Notes: generated from the sequence alone by a model not told the origin. A stretch of DNA of 45,724 nt from Candidatus Gastranaerophilales bacterium (GCA_944324365.1 CALUWA010000015.1:1-45724); one strand, 5' to 3'. Shown: positions 18,579-26,986, counted from the stretch's first letter. Translations and numbers: made by a program.

Positions 18579-18700
18579 TATACCTCTTTCGTTTTTATGG
18601 CTTTAAAAGTTGTGAAAATTTATTTTTGCTTGTTTATACCTAATTGTTACAAAACTGTATCAAAGTCGCAAAAAAATATTTTTAGCGGTTTAATGCAAAT

Positions 18701-19054
18701 ATGAAAGTTCAAGATCGACAAAATAATGTAAATTTCGGGATAAAGCTTGATACAAGAAAAGTATTGGAAGTAACTTCAAAAAAGATATTTTATTCCACTG
18801 GAACAGACGGAATCAGAGATGTTATCAAAGCTTTGCATCCGGCTCCAATCAAGGCTACAGGTGCTAAGGGTTACAGATATTATGCGGATGTCTATGGTGC
18901 AAAAATAGTTGAAAAATACCCCGATATTGCAGCTGCCACCGCTGATGTAATTAAAATTGCTAATGAAAATAAATTCATTAAAAAGGCTGAATTGGCACAG
19001 CTGTTGCAGCCGGTTGTAGATAGGCTCGGAAAAGAAGTCGATATAATAATTTGA
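18701..19054 (+). CDS. small hypothetical protein with N-terminal VNFGI motif
   Basis: A 117-residue basic/helical protein of unknown function. It starts MKVQDRQNNVNFGIKLDTRK, so the N-terminal motif lies at residues 10-14, right after an Asn/Gln-rich stretch. There is no signal peptide or membrane segment. It is divergent from the helicase gene (122 bp between them) and lies upstream of tRNA-Arg. Confidence 0.6.
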   Translation: MKVQDRQNNVNFGIKLDTRKVLEVTSKKIFYSTGTDGIRDVIKALHPAPIKATGAKGYRYYADVYGAKIVEKYPDIAAATADVIKIANENKFIKKAELAQLLQPVVDRLGKEVDIII

Positions 19055-19160
19055 TGTGTTTAAATTAAAAAAACTCTTGAAAATAAAACTTGTTTTTGTT
19101 AATATTGTTTTGCTGTGTAAATGATAATACTTTATTTTACCCAGAAAACAAATAGAATAA

Positions 19161-19234
<74 letters not shown>

Positions 19235-19239
19235 AATAA

Positions 19240-19268
19240 AATCCCCAAGGTAATTTTGGGGATTTTTT
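19240..19268 (+). terminator. terminator of tRNA-Arg
   Basis: AATCCCCAA (19240-19248) pairs perfectly with TTGGGGATT (19256-19264), followed by a T run. Confidence 0.85.
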
Positions 19269-19301
19269 ATTGTGAATATTTACGCCCAGTCGCATCGAAC
19301 T

Positions 19302-19330
19302 AAGAAGTTTTTCAGTCGGAAAAACTTCTT
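19302..19330. other. 12-bp perfect hairpin in the tRNA-Arg/pilin A spacer
   Basis: AAGAAGTTTTTC (19302-19313) and GAAAAACTTCTT (19319-19330) flank a 5-nt loop. It lies about 75 bp beyond the stop of pilin-like gene A on the minus strand, but no T run follows on that strand. It may be a 3'-end structure or part of an old repeat. Confidence 0.5.
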
Positions 19331-19404
19331 GAGTTAATCGTTCCGATATCCTCATCTGCACTGCTCGTGTGGCTTGCCGGTATCAATAAAAGTGGATACG
19401 GGTT

Positions 19405-20620
19405 TTACCACCAAGGATAATCATCTTTTATTTGCCAGTTGTCATATTGAATAAGTGCACTACATTCACTGCGCATTTCCCCTTCAGCATTTTTACAAAA
19501 ATCTAATAGTTCTTCTCTTGTTTTTAATTCATTTGTGTTATTTCCTCCGGCTTTGAATGTATAAGAATTGTTTTTTATCCAGCGTATATTAAAATCAAAT
19601 TCGTCCTTTCCGTATTCGTTTGGCCCTTTTAAGCAATTATAATCATAATATATATGGATCATTCCCGTCCAAGAATTTGAACCTCCTACATTCATCCCAA
19701 AACAGCTGCCGTCACTAAATATGTATATGTTAGCTACGCCTTGTTTAAGTATTTTCCCGGCATATTGTGAGCAGCCAGAGTCTGCAGAATCTTGTCCGCA
19801 CTTTTTTATGCCAACCAGGTATGGAAATATATATGTGTTTGTAAATTTTACCATTTGTTCAGCGTTTCCTTGTGTATCAGGATATGCCCAGTATCTCATC
19901 TCTCCGTAATCCTTTATTGCAAGATTAATTGCATTTGCTAACGTGGAATAAAATTTTTTTAAGCGAACTTCGCATTCAATTTTACTGTAGCTTTCAATGA
20001 GCATTGGAAGGGTCATTGCAGCAATAATGCCAAGAATTCCAAGAGTAATAAGTACCTCAGCAAGTGTAAATGCGACTTTCTTTTTTAGATCGCGGACAGG
20101 CTTACGCCTTCCGCGATGACATGTGTTTGGCAAGATGTGCCATAATCTGTCATCGCGCACATTGTTGCGCGATCTAATTCTGTCATTGCGAGGAGCTTGC
20201 GACGAAGCAATCCATTTTTGCTGACTGTCGAGTGGTATTGCAGGACTTGAAAGCTGACCACAATCTCTTTTCCTGGATTGCTTCACTTCGTTCGCAATGA
20301 CGTTTTCGTCATCCTTACAAAGCAAACCGTCAATAATCCAAGACGCGTTATAGTGTCGTGCCTCAGGCACTGAGATTCTTCGGGCTCCGCACTCAGAATG
20401 ACGTGCGTTGTCATCCTGAGCGTAAGCGAAGGATCCCTCATTTAAGGAGATTCTTCGGATTTCGTCCTCAGAATGACTGAATTGGACTGTGCCCTTAGAA
20501 TAACGACATAGCAGGGACTTTAACCTGTCTAAAAGGCTGAAATACCCTCCAAAAGCGGAGAGCCTAGCCCCCCCCCCCCTGGAGAATATCGGTATAATTA
20601 CTGTTTTCAGATTTTAACAT
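19405..20620 (-). CDS. pilin-like gene A, off-frame as written (poly-G run)
   Basis: The body encodes a type IV prepilin-like protein: KKKVAFTLAEVLITLG with Phe+1, Glu+5 and Ala at -1 in place of the usual Gly, then a hydrophobic helix and a Cys-containing globular domain ending DNWQIKDDYPWW. A promoter (20655-20683), GGAGG and the ATG at 20620 are all in good order, but the G12 run at 20568-20579 leads to a TAG right after it, so only 18 codons are read. With 11 or 14 G the frame is open from this ATG to the stop at 19405. An in-frame GTG at 20370 without a clear ribosome site is the only start that gives the pilin body as written. The leader would be about 183 residues, far longer than usual, and is read through dispersed repeats. 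Confidence 0.7.
20088..20214. repeat. dispersed palindromic repeat, copy A
   Basis: GATCGCGG...CCGCGATGACATGTG and CATCGCGCAC...TTGCGCGATC form two hairpins (20088-20175), followed by TCATTGCGAGGAGC...GAAGCAATCCA (to 20214). The same core recurs at 33202-33287 and 35684-35771. Here it lies within the leader-coding part of pilin-like gene A and is read as sense on the minus strand. Further fragments of related repeats (TCATCCTGAGCG...GAAGGATC) reach to about 20480. Confidence 0.85.
20568..20579 (-). repeat. G12 homopolymer near the start of pilin-like gene A
   Basis: A run of twelve C on the plus strand (twelve G in the gene) begins at codon 14-15 after the ATG at 20620. Slippage by one base would switch the reading frame between a stop at once and the full pilin. 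Confidence 0.9.
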
Positions 20621-20654
20621 TTCGCATATCCTCCATAAATTCTAACTATTTATT

Positions 20655-20683
20655 ATTATAATCTATTTTCACTTTTTACGCAA
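20655..20683 (-). promoter_or_regulatory. promoter of pilin-like gene A
   Basis: Reading the minus strand, TTGCGT (20683-20678) and TATAAT (20660-20655) are separated by 17 bp. GGAGG then lies 9 bp before the ATG at 20620. Confidence 0.65.
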
Positions 20684-20687
20684 CTTT

Positions 20688-20717
20688 AAAAAGCCTCTTA
20701 GTAATAAGAGGCTTTTT
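20688..20717. terminator. bidirectional-type terminator
   Basis: AAAAAGCCTCTTA (20688-20700) pairs perfectly with TAAGAGGCTTTTT (20705-20717) over a GTAA loop. It ends the minus-strand gene 20734-22641, just upstream of the pilin A promoter. A (TATTTAT)4 tandem repeat at 20721-20748 lies beside it and covers that gene's stop codon. Confidence 0.85.
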
Positions 20718-20733
20718 GCTTATTTATTATTTA

Positions 20734-22641
20734 TTATTTATTATTTATTGAATTTTTAGGCGGGCGCTTTGATTGAATTTCGTCTAACAGTGCCGACACT
20801 TGTTTTACGTTAAACTCAAGTTCGCCGTTTTCCTTGCGTTTTGTAAGAAGGTATTTTGCAAGTTTTCTGTTCTTGCCGTTAATCTGATTATATAATTTTA
20901 TGGCATCTGCGTTTGATACGTTAGGATGTTTTGCTCCTTGTGCTCTTTGGGCGGCACGGGTTTCTTTCACTGATATAAGCATATCAGGCAGAAGCTCGTT
21001 GCGCATTTTTGTGAAGTTCTTTATGTCTGCGCTGTAATCTTTTTTGGAGTGAATGCGCGCCTTGAGAATTTTCTGTGCTTCTTGTTTGATTAGTAATTTT
21101 TGTTGTTTGTAATCTTGTTTAATTTTTATTGGTTTTATAATAGTAATCTGTTTTTTACTAACGGAAGATTTTGCAGCCAATTCTGAAGGTTTGATTTGCG
21201 GTGAAAGTTTCATTTCCGAAACGGCAGGTTTAGGCATATGTTTTGCAATCATTTCTCTGACTTTGTTCATATCAAGCTTAATCGGATTTCCGGTTCCGAA
21301 TATTTTCGGCATAAAATCATATGTGAGTTTCCTTTTATACCTTTTTATATTTGCTTTTGTGTTTCCGAAAAAGACATTGCGAATACGTGTATAATATTCA
21401 TCTTCTCTGGCATTATTAAGTTCTGTTTGCGTGATATAAAATTTGTTATTAAGACGTTTACTTATGTGAATTATCATGTCTTCTTTATTTTTATATTTGT
21501 AGCTGTCGAATTTTAGCATTCTTACAAAATTATCAGCTCTTTTAAGAAGATTTTTGCTGCCGATTGTATCTGCATATAATAATAGTTCCTGCAGCGGTGT
21601 ATCTTGTACTGTTTGATGTTCGGAAATTTTTTCGTATAGTTTTTTGAAATTTTTATCATGATCTATGCGTTTAAAAAATTCCAGAATATCGCTTTTTGAG
21701 TTTTTAGATTTTCTGTAAAACATGTCGCTTTCAAAATATTTTGCTCTGGCTGCGAAATTATTTTTGTTCGTTGTTGAAATTACATAGCCTAAAAAGTCTA
21801 AATCATTCTTATTTAGGTTATTTGTATCAGATGTAATATTTTCAATAAGGTGTTCGTAGTTTGGAAAAAGTTTAAATCCAAGCGGACTGTAGTTATCTTC
21901 CAAAAATTTGTCAGGCAGCATATTTAAAATATGGGAGCGTGCTTTTGACTGTTGGATTTTTAACTGTTTATCTAATTGAGTACGGTTAAAGGAAGGCTGT
22001 TTCGAAGAAAGTTCTTTTAAGAGGTTTTCGGTAAAATCAGCTTTGTTGTAGTTTAGTATGATATATGGACGAAAATCTTTGAAGTTTTTGTTTAATTTAT
22101 TTGTTTTGTCCGATGATAATATTTTAATAAGCTCTTCTTGCGGAAGGTTAATTTCTTTTTGTTCAAAATCTCTCAGAGAAAGAAGCTTGTTTAGTAGGTC
22201 ATGCTTTTGGCGGTTTTTTCCGGCAAGTTTAAACAGTTCTTGATATTCATTAATAGGTTTTCTGCCTGTTTTGATGAGTTCCGCAATTTGTAATGTATGA
22301 TTTGGCATGCTGTTATAGACATTCATTATTACCCCAAGACTGTTTTTAGGTGCGATTTGTTTGTTTTTAGCAAGGTCTGAGATATAAGATTCTGTGAGTC
22401 TGTATAGTATTGCAGAATCTCCGATGGTTTTAGGGGCAATGGCCTGCTTTATTTCAGCAGGGCTTTGCATTAGATAGTAGCTTGTTCTGTCGATATAGTC
22501 ATTTATTATAGCTTGAGTTTTGCGTGATTGAAATACTCCTGTTACTCTTTGTTGTAAGCCGGTAAAGCCCGGAGTCTTATTCCCGGTTTTATTTTGCGCA
22601 TTGTAAGTTACGGGGTAAGTGTTTATTTTATTAATTTTCAT
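20734..22641 (-). CDS. hypothetical protein (635 aa) with N-terminal GFTG motif
   Basis: A large, basic, mostly helical protein of unknown family, with no signal peptide or membrane segment. It starts MKINKINTYPVTYNAQNKTG and reaches GFTG at residues 25-28, the shared N-terminal motif. The C-terminal third is Lys-rich and coiled-coil-like (KIKQDYKQQKLLIKQEAQKILKARI in outline). It stands alone between its own terminator and a 114-bp spacer shared with the divergent acyltransferase. It could be a structural or nucleic acid-binding protein, but nothing in it proves this. Confidence 0.65.
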   Translation of the reverse strand: MKINKINTYPVTYNAQNKTGNKTPGFTGLQQRVTGVFQSRKTQAIINDYIDRTSYYLMQSPAEIKQAIAPKTIGDSAILYRLTESYISDLAKNKQIAPKNSLGVIMNVYNSMPNHTLQIAELIKTGRKPINEYQELFKLAGKNRQKHDLLNKLLSLRDFEQKEINLPQEELIKILSSDKTNKLNKNFKDFRPYIILNYNKADFTENLLKELSSKQPSFNRTQLDKQLKIQQSKARSHILNMLPDKFLEDNYSPLGFKLFPNYEHLIENITSDTNNLNKNDLDFLGYVISTTNKNNFAARAKYFESDMFYRKSKNSKSDILEFFKRIDHDKNFKKLYEKISEHQTVQDTPLQELLLYADTIGSKNLLKRADNFVRMLKFDSYKYKNKEDMIIHISKRLNNKFYITQTELNNAREDEYYTRIRNVFFGNTKANIKRYKRKLTYDFMPKIFGTGNPIKLDMNKVREMIAKHMPKPAVSEMKLSPQIKPSELAAKSSVSKKQITIIKPIKIKQDYKQQKLLIKQEAQKILKARIHSKKDYSADIKNFTKMRNELLPDMLISVKETRAAQRAQGAKHPNVSNADAIKLYNQINGKNRKLAKYLLTKRKENGELEFNVKQVSALLDEIQSKRPPKNSINNK

Positions 22642-22755
22642 TTTGTCCTCTCATTTTTATGCTCTTATAAGTGTAATTAAAACACGTAAAAATATTTTTT
22701 GCGCTTTTTTAAATATTTATTAAGTAAAATTTAATTTTTTTGTTATACTGATTTT

Positions 22756-23847
22756 ATGGGGAATATGTTTAATAATGAAATGAATATGTTGAAAGCATTG
22801 GCGATACTGCTTGTTGTATCGGGTCATTTGGAGTTTTCTCTTCTTGGAATTTTTCCGCCGTATTCGTTTCAACTGGCTTTGTTTTTCTTTATTTCAGGAT
22901 GCTTGTTTAAAGATAAGTATCTTGATAATGTCGCGGAATTTATTGAAAGGCGCATAAAAAGTCTTTTGGTGCCTTATTTTTGGTACAATTTGTTTTATAT
23001 GTTTGTCACGCTATTAATAGCGAAACTTACCGGCAAATTCTGGGGCGAGCCTATTACTTTGAAAAACTTTTTTATAACACCTTTTTTAAACGGTCATCAG
23101 TTTGATTTGTCTTGTCCTTTGTGGTTTGTGACTCAGTTATTTATGACAATGATTACATTTTTGTTTGTATTCAGATGTCTGAAAGCTGTTAAGGATAACA
23201 AATATTTTCACCTTATATTTTTTGCAATACTTGGATTTTCGGCAATTCCTTTGTCAAAATCCATTGCGCTTACACCTGCAGCTTTGGTGTTCATAAGAAC
23301 AATAATGTCTTTGTTTTTTGTATATCTCGGCTATTATTACAGCCATTATATTAAAGATAAAGTTGATATTTTTACGACAAAATGGCTTGGCTGGATGATA
23401 TGTATTCAATCTGTGCTTTGGATGTTTAACAGGGATTACGATCCGGAACACGGAATAGGTTTGAGTTATGTACTTGTATGGGCAAGATTTGACGATCAGA
23501 TGATAGTTCCCGTATTAACAAGTATCACCGGAATTTGGGCGTCTTTGCTTGTTGTTAAGATTGTTTATCCTTATTTGAAGGATGTAAAATTTCTTCAGGA
23601 TATGGGTAATGTTACCTATCACATTATGGCAAATCACTTGCTTGTTATGTACATAATTACTGCAATATTTTTGAAAATAAACGGGATACCGATTGCGGAG
23701 CGCGCAAATCATGATATCTATTGGATTTATAACCCGGTTCAGACGACCTATTTGTATTTTGTTTTGACTATGGTTATAACAACCTATATAGGAGTTTGGC
23801 AGCGTAAAATTAAACAAAAACTTTTTGATAAGAAAGAAATTCAATGA
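22756..23847 (+). CDS. acyltransferase family 3 membrane protein
   Basis: A 363-residue membrane protein with about ten hydrophobic helices. The N-terminus NEMNMLKALAILLVVSGHLEF carries the conserved catalytic His of the acyltransferase-3 family (OafB, NolL, WecH type), and LFFFISGCLFKDKY and FIERRIKSLLVPYFWYN are further family landmarks. Such enzymes acetylate surface polysaccharides or lipids at the membrane. The stop overlaps the ATG of the nuclease gene (ATGA), so the two are translationally coupled. Another ATG lies three codons downstream. Confidence 0.85.
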   Translation: MGNMFNNEMNMLKALAILLVVSGHLEFSLLGIFPPYSFQLALFFFISGCLFKDKYLDNVAEFIERRIKSLLVPYFWYNLFYMFVTLLIAKLTGKFWGEPITLKNFFITPFLNGHQFDLSCPLWFVTQLFMTMITFLFVFRCLKAVKDNKYFHLIFFAILGFSAIPLSKSIALTPAALVFIRTIMSLFFVYLGYYYSHYIKDKVDIFTTKWLGWMICIQSVLWMFNRDYDPEHGIGLSYVLVWARFDDQMIVPVLTSITGIWASLLVVKIVYPYLKDVKFLQDMGNVTYHIMANHLLVMYIITAIFLKINGIPIAERANHDIYWIYNPVQTTYLYFVLTMVITTYIGVWQRKIKQKLFDKKEIQ

Positions 23848-24446
23848 TTAGATTTTTGGTTCTGTTTTTGTGTTTGGTGACGAGCATCCCTGTTTTGGCG
23901 GCTGATTATAAGGTCCTGCGTGTGGTTGACGGGGATACTGTTTATGTAGATTTCAATAAAAACGGTTTGGCGGATAAAGATGAACGGGTAAGATTAAACG
24001 GAATAGATGCTTTTGAAACCCATGCCGGCAATCATCTGGATTGGCAGATGAAAACTTACGGGTTTTCCCGAAAAGAGGTTCTTACTCTTGGATATATGGG
24101 GATGGAATTTGCAAGGGAAAAGCTTTTGGGAAACTATGTTGATGTTGAATTTACTGCAGAGGATTTAAGCGATAAGTACGGCAGACCTTTGGTATCTATA
24201 AAGTATAATAAAAATAAGTCTTTTGAGCGCGAAATGCTCAAGCACGGGTTTGCAAGTGTATATCGGCTTTCAAATAAGGCTCCTGAGCTTTTGAGATATG
24301 AAAAATTGTCTAAAATAAAACGTAATGCGAAAAGGTCTGATGACTATGATTTGCAGTTTTATAACTACAAAACCGGGGTTTATTATCCGATAAATTCTGA
24401 TGAGGCTCAAAATTCCGAAAATAAATTGATTAATATACAAAATTGA
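23844..24446 (+). CDS. exported staphylococcal nuclease-like (SNase) protein
   Basis: A 200-residue protein with a signal peptide (RFLVLFLCLVTSIPVLAA) and one SNase domain. The domain shows VVDGDTVYVD (D29, D31), VRLNGIDAFET (R50, D55, E58), and KYGRPLVSI with the second active-site Arg. It should be a calcium-dependent nuclease in the periplasm or outside, for defence, DNA uptake or nutrition. Between residues 39 and 48 there is a Ca-binding-like insert (NKNGLADKDE). It is coupled to the acyltransferase gene by a 4-bp ATGA overlap. Confidence 0.85.
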   Translation: MIRFLVLFLCLVTSIPVLAADYKVLRVVDGDTVYVDFNKNGLADKDERVRLNGIDAFETHAGNHLDWQMKTYGFSRKEVLTLGYMGMEFAREKLLGNYVDVEFTAEDLSDKYGRPLVSIKYNKNKSFEREMLKHGFASVYRLSNKAPELLRYEKLSKIKRNAKRSDDYDLQFYNYKTGVYYPINSDEAQNSENKLINIQN

Positions 24447-24479
24447 GATTTATATCGCATTTACACTAAAAAAGGTTAA

Positions 24480-24512
24480 ATTTGTCACCCTGAACTTGTT
24501 TCAGTGGCTTGC
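24480..24512. repeat. fragment of a dispersed repeat (TGTCACCCTGAACTTG type)
   Basis: The stretch around TGTCACCCTGAACTTGTTTC resembles the common intergenic repeat family with this core in many genomes and the TCATCCTGAGCG repeat at 20411-20440. Only a part is present. Confidence 0.4.
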
Positions 24513-24539
24513 AAATTGATGTTATGACAAAAAATATAA

Positions 24540-24568
24540 TTGACAAAAGTGTAAACTATATATAGAAT
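24540..24568 (+). promoter_or_regulatory. strong promoter for the TonB-C-like gene
   Basis: TTGACA (24540-24545) and TAGAAT (24563-24568) are 17 bp apart, a near-consensus pair. The expected transcript start is close to 24575, which is the A of the ATG, so the mRNA may be leaderless. Confidence 0.65.
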
Positions 24569-24574
24569 TAAAAT

Positions 24575-25738
24575 ATGTTTTTGGAGATTAGTAAAAGAAT
24601 AGCGTTAATTGGATTACTGTTGTCGTTATCTGTTGGTGCTATCGCAGCACAGGATTTAACACTTATTAAAAATGCTAATGGCGGCTATAATCTTAAAACT
24701 ATCGACAAGCAATCAGATGAAGATGATTATCAATTTGCGGATAAAAAATTAATATATTGGTTTATACAAACTTCTAATCCTTCTGATAATGCCGTATATT
24801 CAGATTATCTGAAAGGATTGAAGTCATATTTTGAGCAAAAGTGGGTTCCTATCCAAAATGTTTCTAATTTTGCCGGTGTAAATTTTAAAATAACCGAAAA
24901 AGGTGAATTTATAAATCCTGTTATAGTTTATCCTAATGAAGAAAAAACTGTTAATGAAAATTTATTAAATCTTGTAATGCATTCAAAGTATAATATGATG
25001 CCGCCAAAGTTAAAGGATGGGAAGAACTTGGATGTAACTTTTGTCTTTTCTTATTGTCCATACAACATATATAAATCAAAAGCTGAAATGGATAAGAATG
25101 TTGATTTTGAACCTTATATGACCGAATTGATGGCAACCATTAAAAAAAATTGGTCAGCTCCGCTGACTTCGGCTCTGCAAGGCCAAGTTATATTTTTGGT
25201 TCTGAAAGACGGAATGCTTTTTAATCCCAACGTATATAAATCTTCAGGGACTAAATTTTTTGATGAGGGTATGTTAGAAGCTGTTTATAAAACGAAAAGA
25301 TTTAAACCTTTGCCGGCAGAGTATAGCGAAAATTCTGTAACTGTTTTAATGACTTTTGAGACTAAGGCCTTTCCCTCTTCTGTTGTTGAATCGGTTGTTA
25401 ATTCCCGGCAGGTGGCAAGTGTTGGGCGATATATACCGTTAGAGAATACATATTATTCTGCGCGCCTGATATCACAGAAGCCATATCTGAAAAAGGATGG
25501 CGGTTATACATATGTGAATTTGCTGGACTCAACTTTCTTTGGTAACACTTATCTGCTGCGTTGTAAAGTTGATTGTCAAAATCAGTTAATAGGTATAAAA
25601 AAGACTTATTTAATGGACAGCAGTGCGGTATATAAAGCTAAGCAATTAGAACCTGAGGTCTATAGTGATAAGGTAAAAATGCGCTCAGTTAATGACGACT
25701 TTATAAACAGAGCTATATACAATTATGCATGCTTTTAA
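24575..25738 (+). CDS. exported protein with two TonB C-terminal-like domains
   Basis: A 387-residue protein with a signal peptide (KRIALIGLLLSLSVGAIAAQ). Two units resemble the TonB C-terminal fold: DYLKGLKSYFEQKWVPIQN...VNFKITEKGEFINPVIVYP, and EPYMTELMATIKKNWSAPL...VIFLVLKDGMLFNPNVYKSSG with a following AVYKTKRFKPLP. In this fold the helix plus KxxW and the strand with xxGxxxxPxV are conserved. There is no N-terminal TonB proline linker, so it is not an ordinary TonB; periplasmic protein-protein binding is likely. It may be translated from a leaderless mRNA. The C-terminal quarter is unassigned. Confidence 0.65.
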   Translation: MFLEISKRIALIGLLLSLSVGAIAAQDLTLIKNANGGYNLKTIDKQSDEDDYQFADKKLIYWFIQTSNPSDNAVYSDYLKGLKSYFEQKWVPIQNVSNFAGVNFKITEKGEFINPVIVYPNEEKTVNENLLNLVMHSKYNMMPPKLKDGKNLDVTFVFSYCPYNIYKSKAEMDKNVDFEPYMTELMATIKKNWSAPLTSALQGQVIFLVLKDGMLFNPNVYKSSGTKFFDEGMLEAVYKTKRFKPLPAEYSENSVTVLMTFETKAFPSSVVESVVNSRQVASVGRYIPLENTYYSARLISQKPYLKKDGGYTYVNLLDSTFFGNTYLLRCKVDCQNQLIGIKKTYLMDSSAVYKAKQLEPEVYSDKVKMRSVNDDFINRAIYNYACF

Positions 25739-25770
25739 TTAACCCGCTTGAGATTGAGTTTATTTTGGGG

Positions 25771-25813
25771 ATTAAAAAAGGAACTTCAAATCAGTTCCTA
25801 AAAAAAAATACCC
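25771..25813. repeat. terminator-like direct repeat, copy 1
   Basis: ATTAAAAAAGGAACTT...AGTTCC followed by TA9 and TACCC. It matches the two copies beside tRNA-Glu (26701-26758 and 26873-26930), but only five bases of the tRNA end are present here. GGAACT/AGTTCC forms a hairpin with a T run on the minus strand. It lies just upstream of the Bro-N/DinD-like gene. Confidence 0.8.
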
Positions 25814-25865
25814 AAAATTAAAAGTAGTTGTTTGTGTTAGAATAAAGGCATGAGGAGTTTATAGT

Positions 25866-26708
25866 ATGGATAAAGATTTAACTTTATTTGAAGGAAACAG
25901 AATTAGACATATTTATGATGAAGAAAAAGAAGTTTATTATTTTTCAGTTGTAGATATTGTTGCAATTTTGATTGAAAAGGATTATCAGAGTGCACGAAAG
26001 TACTGGAATAAATTAGCACAACGCTTACGTAATGAGGGTTCTGAGCAGACGGTGACAAATTGTCACCAACTGAAATTGATGTCATCAGATGGTAAAAAAT
26101 ATAAGACAGATGTTGCTGATATAAAAACCATTTTTCGTATAATTCAGTCAGTTCCTTCAAAAAAGGCCGAACCGATTAAACAGTGGCTTGCAAAAGTCGG
26201 ACAGGAGCGGGTTCGAGAAATGGCTGACCCGTCAACGGCAATTGACAGAGCAAGAGAAACCTACAAAAAATTAGGCCGGTCGGAAAAATGGATTCAGCAG
26301 AGGATGACAGGTCAAGAGACAAGAAATAAGCTGACAGATTACTGGAAAGACCACGAAATACGAGAAGGTGAAGAATATGCAATTCTGACAAATATAATTC
26401 ATCAGGAGTGGAGTGGTCTAAGCGAAAAAGAACATAAGCAATTAAAAAATCTTAAATCCCAAAATTTAAGAGACCACATGTCGGAAGCTGAGTTGATTTT
26501 TACGGCACTTGCTGAACTTTCCACAAGACAAATTGCGGAAGCTGATAATGCAACAGGGTTGGAAGAAAACAAAAAATCAGCAAAACGCGGCGGTAATATT
26601 GCGAAAGAAGCAAAGAAAAAATTAGAATTAGAAACCGGAAAAAGTGTTGTGACTAGTGATAATTTTTTAACTCAGAGAAAATCAATACACAATAAAAAAG
26701 AGCATTAA
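25866..26708 (+). CDS. Bro-N/DinD-like protein
   Basis: A 280-residue protein. The N-terminal half (residues 5-110) has the Bro-N pattern: LTLFEGNRIRHIYDEEKEVYYFSVVDIVAILI, then ARKYWNKLAQRLRNEG and the helix pair around KTDVADIKTIFRIIQSVPSKKAEPIKQWLA. The C-terminal half resembles DinD of E. coli, a protein induced by DNA damage that inhibits RecA: GGNIAKEAKKKLELETGKSVVTSDNF matches its ending. GAGGAG precedes the ATG. Its stop lies inside direct repeat copy 2. As the only gene between repeated tRNA-Glu ends, it looks like cargo of a small integrated element. Phage antirepressor function is an alternative. Confidence 0.8.
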   Translation: MDKDLTLFEGNRIRHIYDEEKEVYYFSVVDIVAILIEKDYQSARKYWNKLAQRLRNEGSEQTVTNCHQLKLMSSDGKKYKTDVADIKTIFRIIQSVPSKKAEPIKQWLAKVGQERVREMADPSTAIDRARETYKKLGRSEKWIQQRMTGQETRNKLTDYWKDHEIREGEEYAILTNIIHQEWSGLSEKEHKQLKNLKSQNLRDHMSEAELIFTALAELSTRQIAEADNATGLEENKKSAKRGGNIAKEAKKKLELETGKSVVTSDNFLTQRKSIHNKKEH

Positions 26709-26758
26709 AAAAGGAACTTCAAATTAGTTCCTAAAAAAAAATACCCCCAAGCGAATTC
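26701..26758. repeat. duplicated tRNA-Glu 3' end plus terminator, copy 2
   Basis: These 58 bp match 26873-26930 with two mismatches. They include the last 17 bases of tRNA-Glu (TACCCCCAAGCGAATTC on this strand), its terminator hairpin and eight bases (AGCATTAA) that here form the end of the Bro-N gene. This is the structure expected of an attachment-site copy left by integration at the tRNA. Confidence 0.85.
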
Positions 26759-26823
26759 TGCAATTGCGTTAGGCGAGAATGTGAAATTCGAGCCTTACGG
26801 AATTGTATGCAGAGCTAATCGAG

Positions 26824-26846
26824 CAATTTTGCCAGCGGCAAAATTG
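26824..26846. other. perfect 10-bp hairpin between tRNA-Glu repeats
   Basis: CAATTTTGCC (26824-26833) and GGCAAAATTG (26837-26846) flank AGC. It lies in the 114-bp segment between the two tRNA-end repeats. Just after it, GATTCGAATGAGGTGGGGTA (26849-26868) looks like the 3' end of another tRNA on the plus strand, and no coding sequence is apparent. Confidence 0.5.
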
Positions 26847-26872
26847 GTGATTCGAATGAGGTGGGGTAAAAA

Positions 26873-26930
26873 AGCATTAAAAAAGGAACCTCAAATTAGT
26901 CCCTAAAAAAAAATACCCCCAAGCGAATTC
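26873..26930. repeat. tRNA-Glu 3' end plus terminator, copy 3 (resident)
   Basis: The resident copy of the 58-bp repeat. On the minus strand the tRNA 3' end is followed by a T run and the hairpin GGGACT...AGGTTCC, then T6: the terminator of tRNA-Glu. Confidence 0.8.
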
Positions 26931-26986
26931 GAATCGCTGTCTACACCGTGAAAGGGTGTTGTCCTAGGCCTCTAGACGATGGGGGC
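26914..26986 (-). tRNA. tRNA-Glu (anticodon TTC)
   Basis: A 73-nt cloverleaf on the minus strand. It starts GCCCCCATCGTCTAGAGGCC, has the anticodon arm ACACC-CTTTCAC-GGTGT that reads TTC, the T-arm AGCGA-TTCGAAT-TCGCT, and ends TGGGGGTA. The discriminator is A and CCA is not encoded. The sequence resembles cyanobacterial tRNA-Glu, and its last 17 bases are duplicated at 26742-26758. Confidence 0.95.

Noticed and set aside
20721-20748. (TATTTAT)4 tandem repeat over the stop codon of the 635-aa gene, as a phase switch
   Set aside because: In that frame the stop lies within two units, so changes in copy number would hardly alter the protein.
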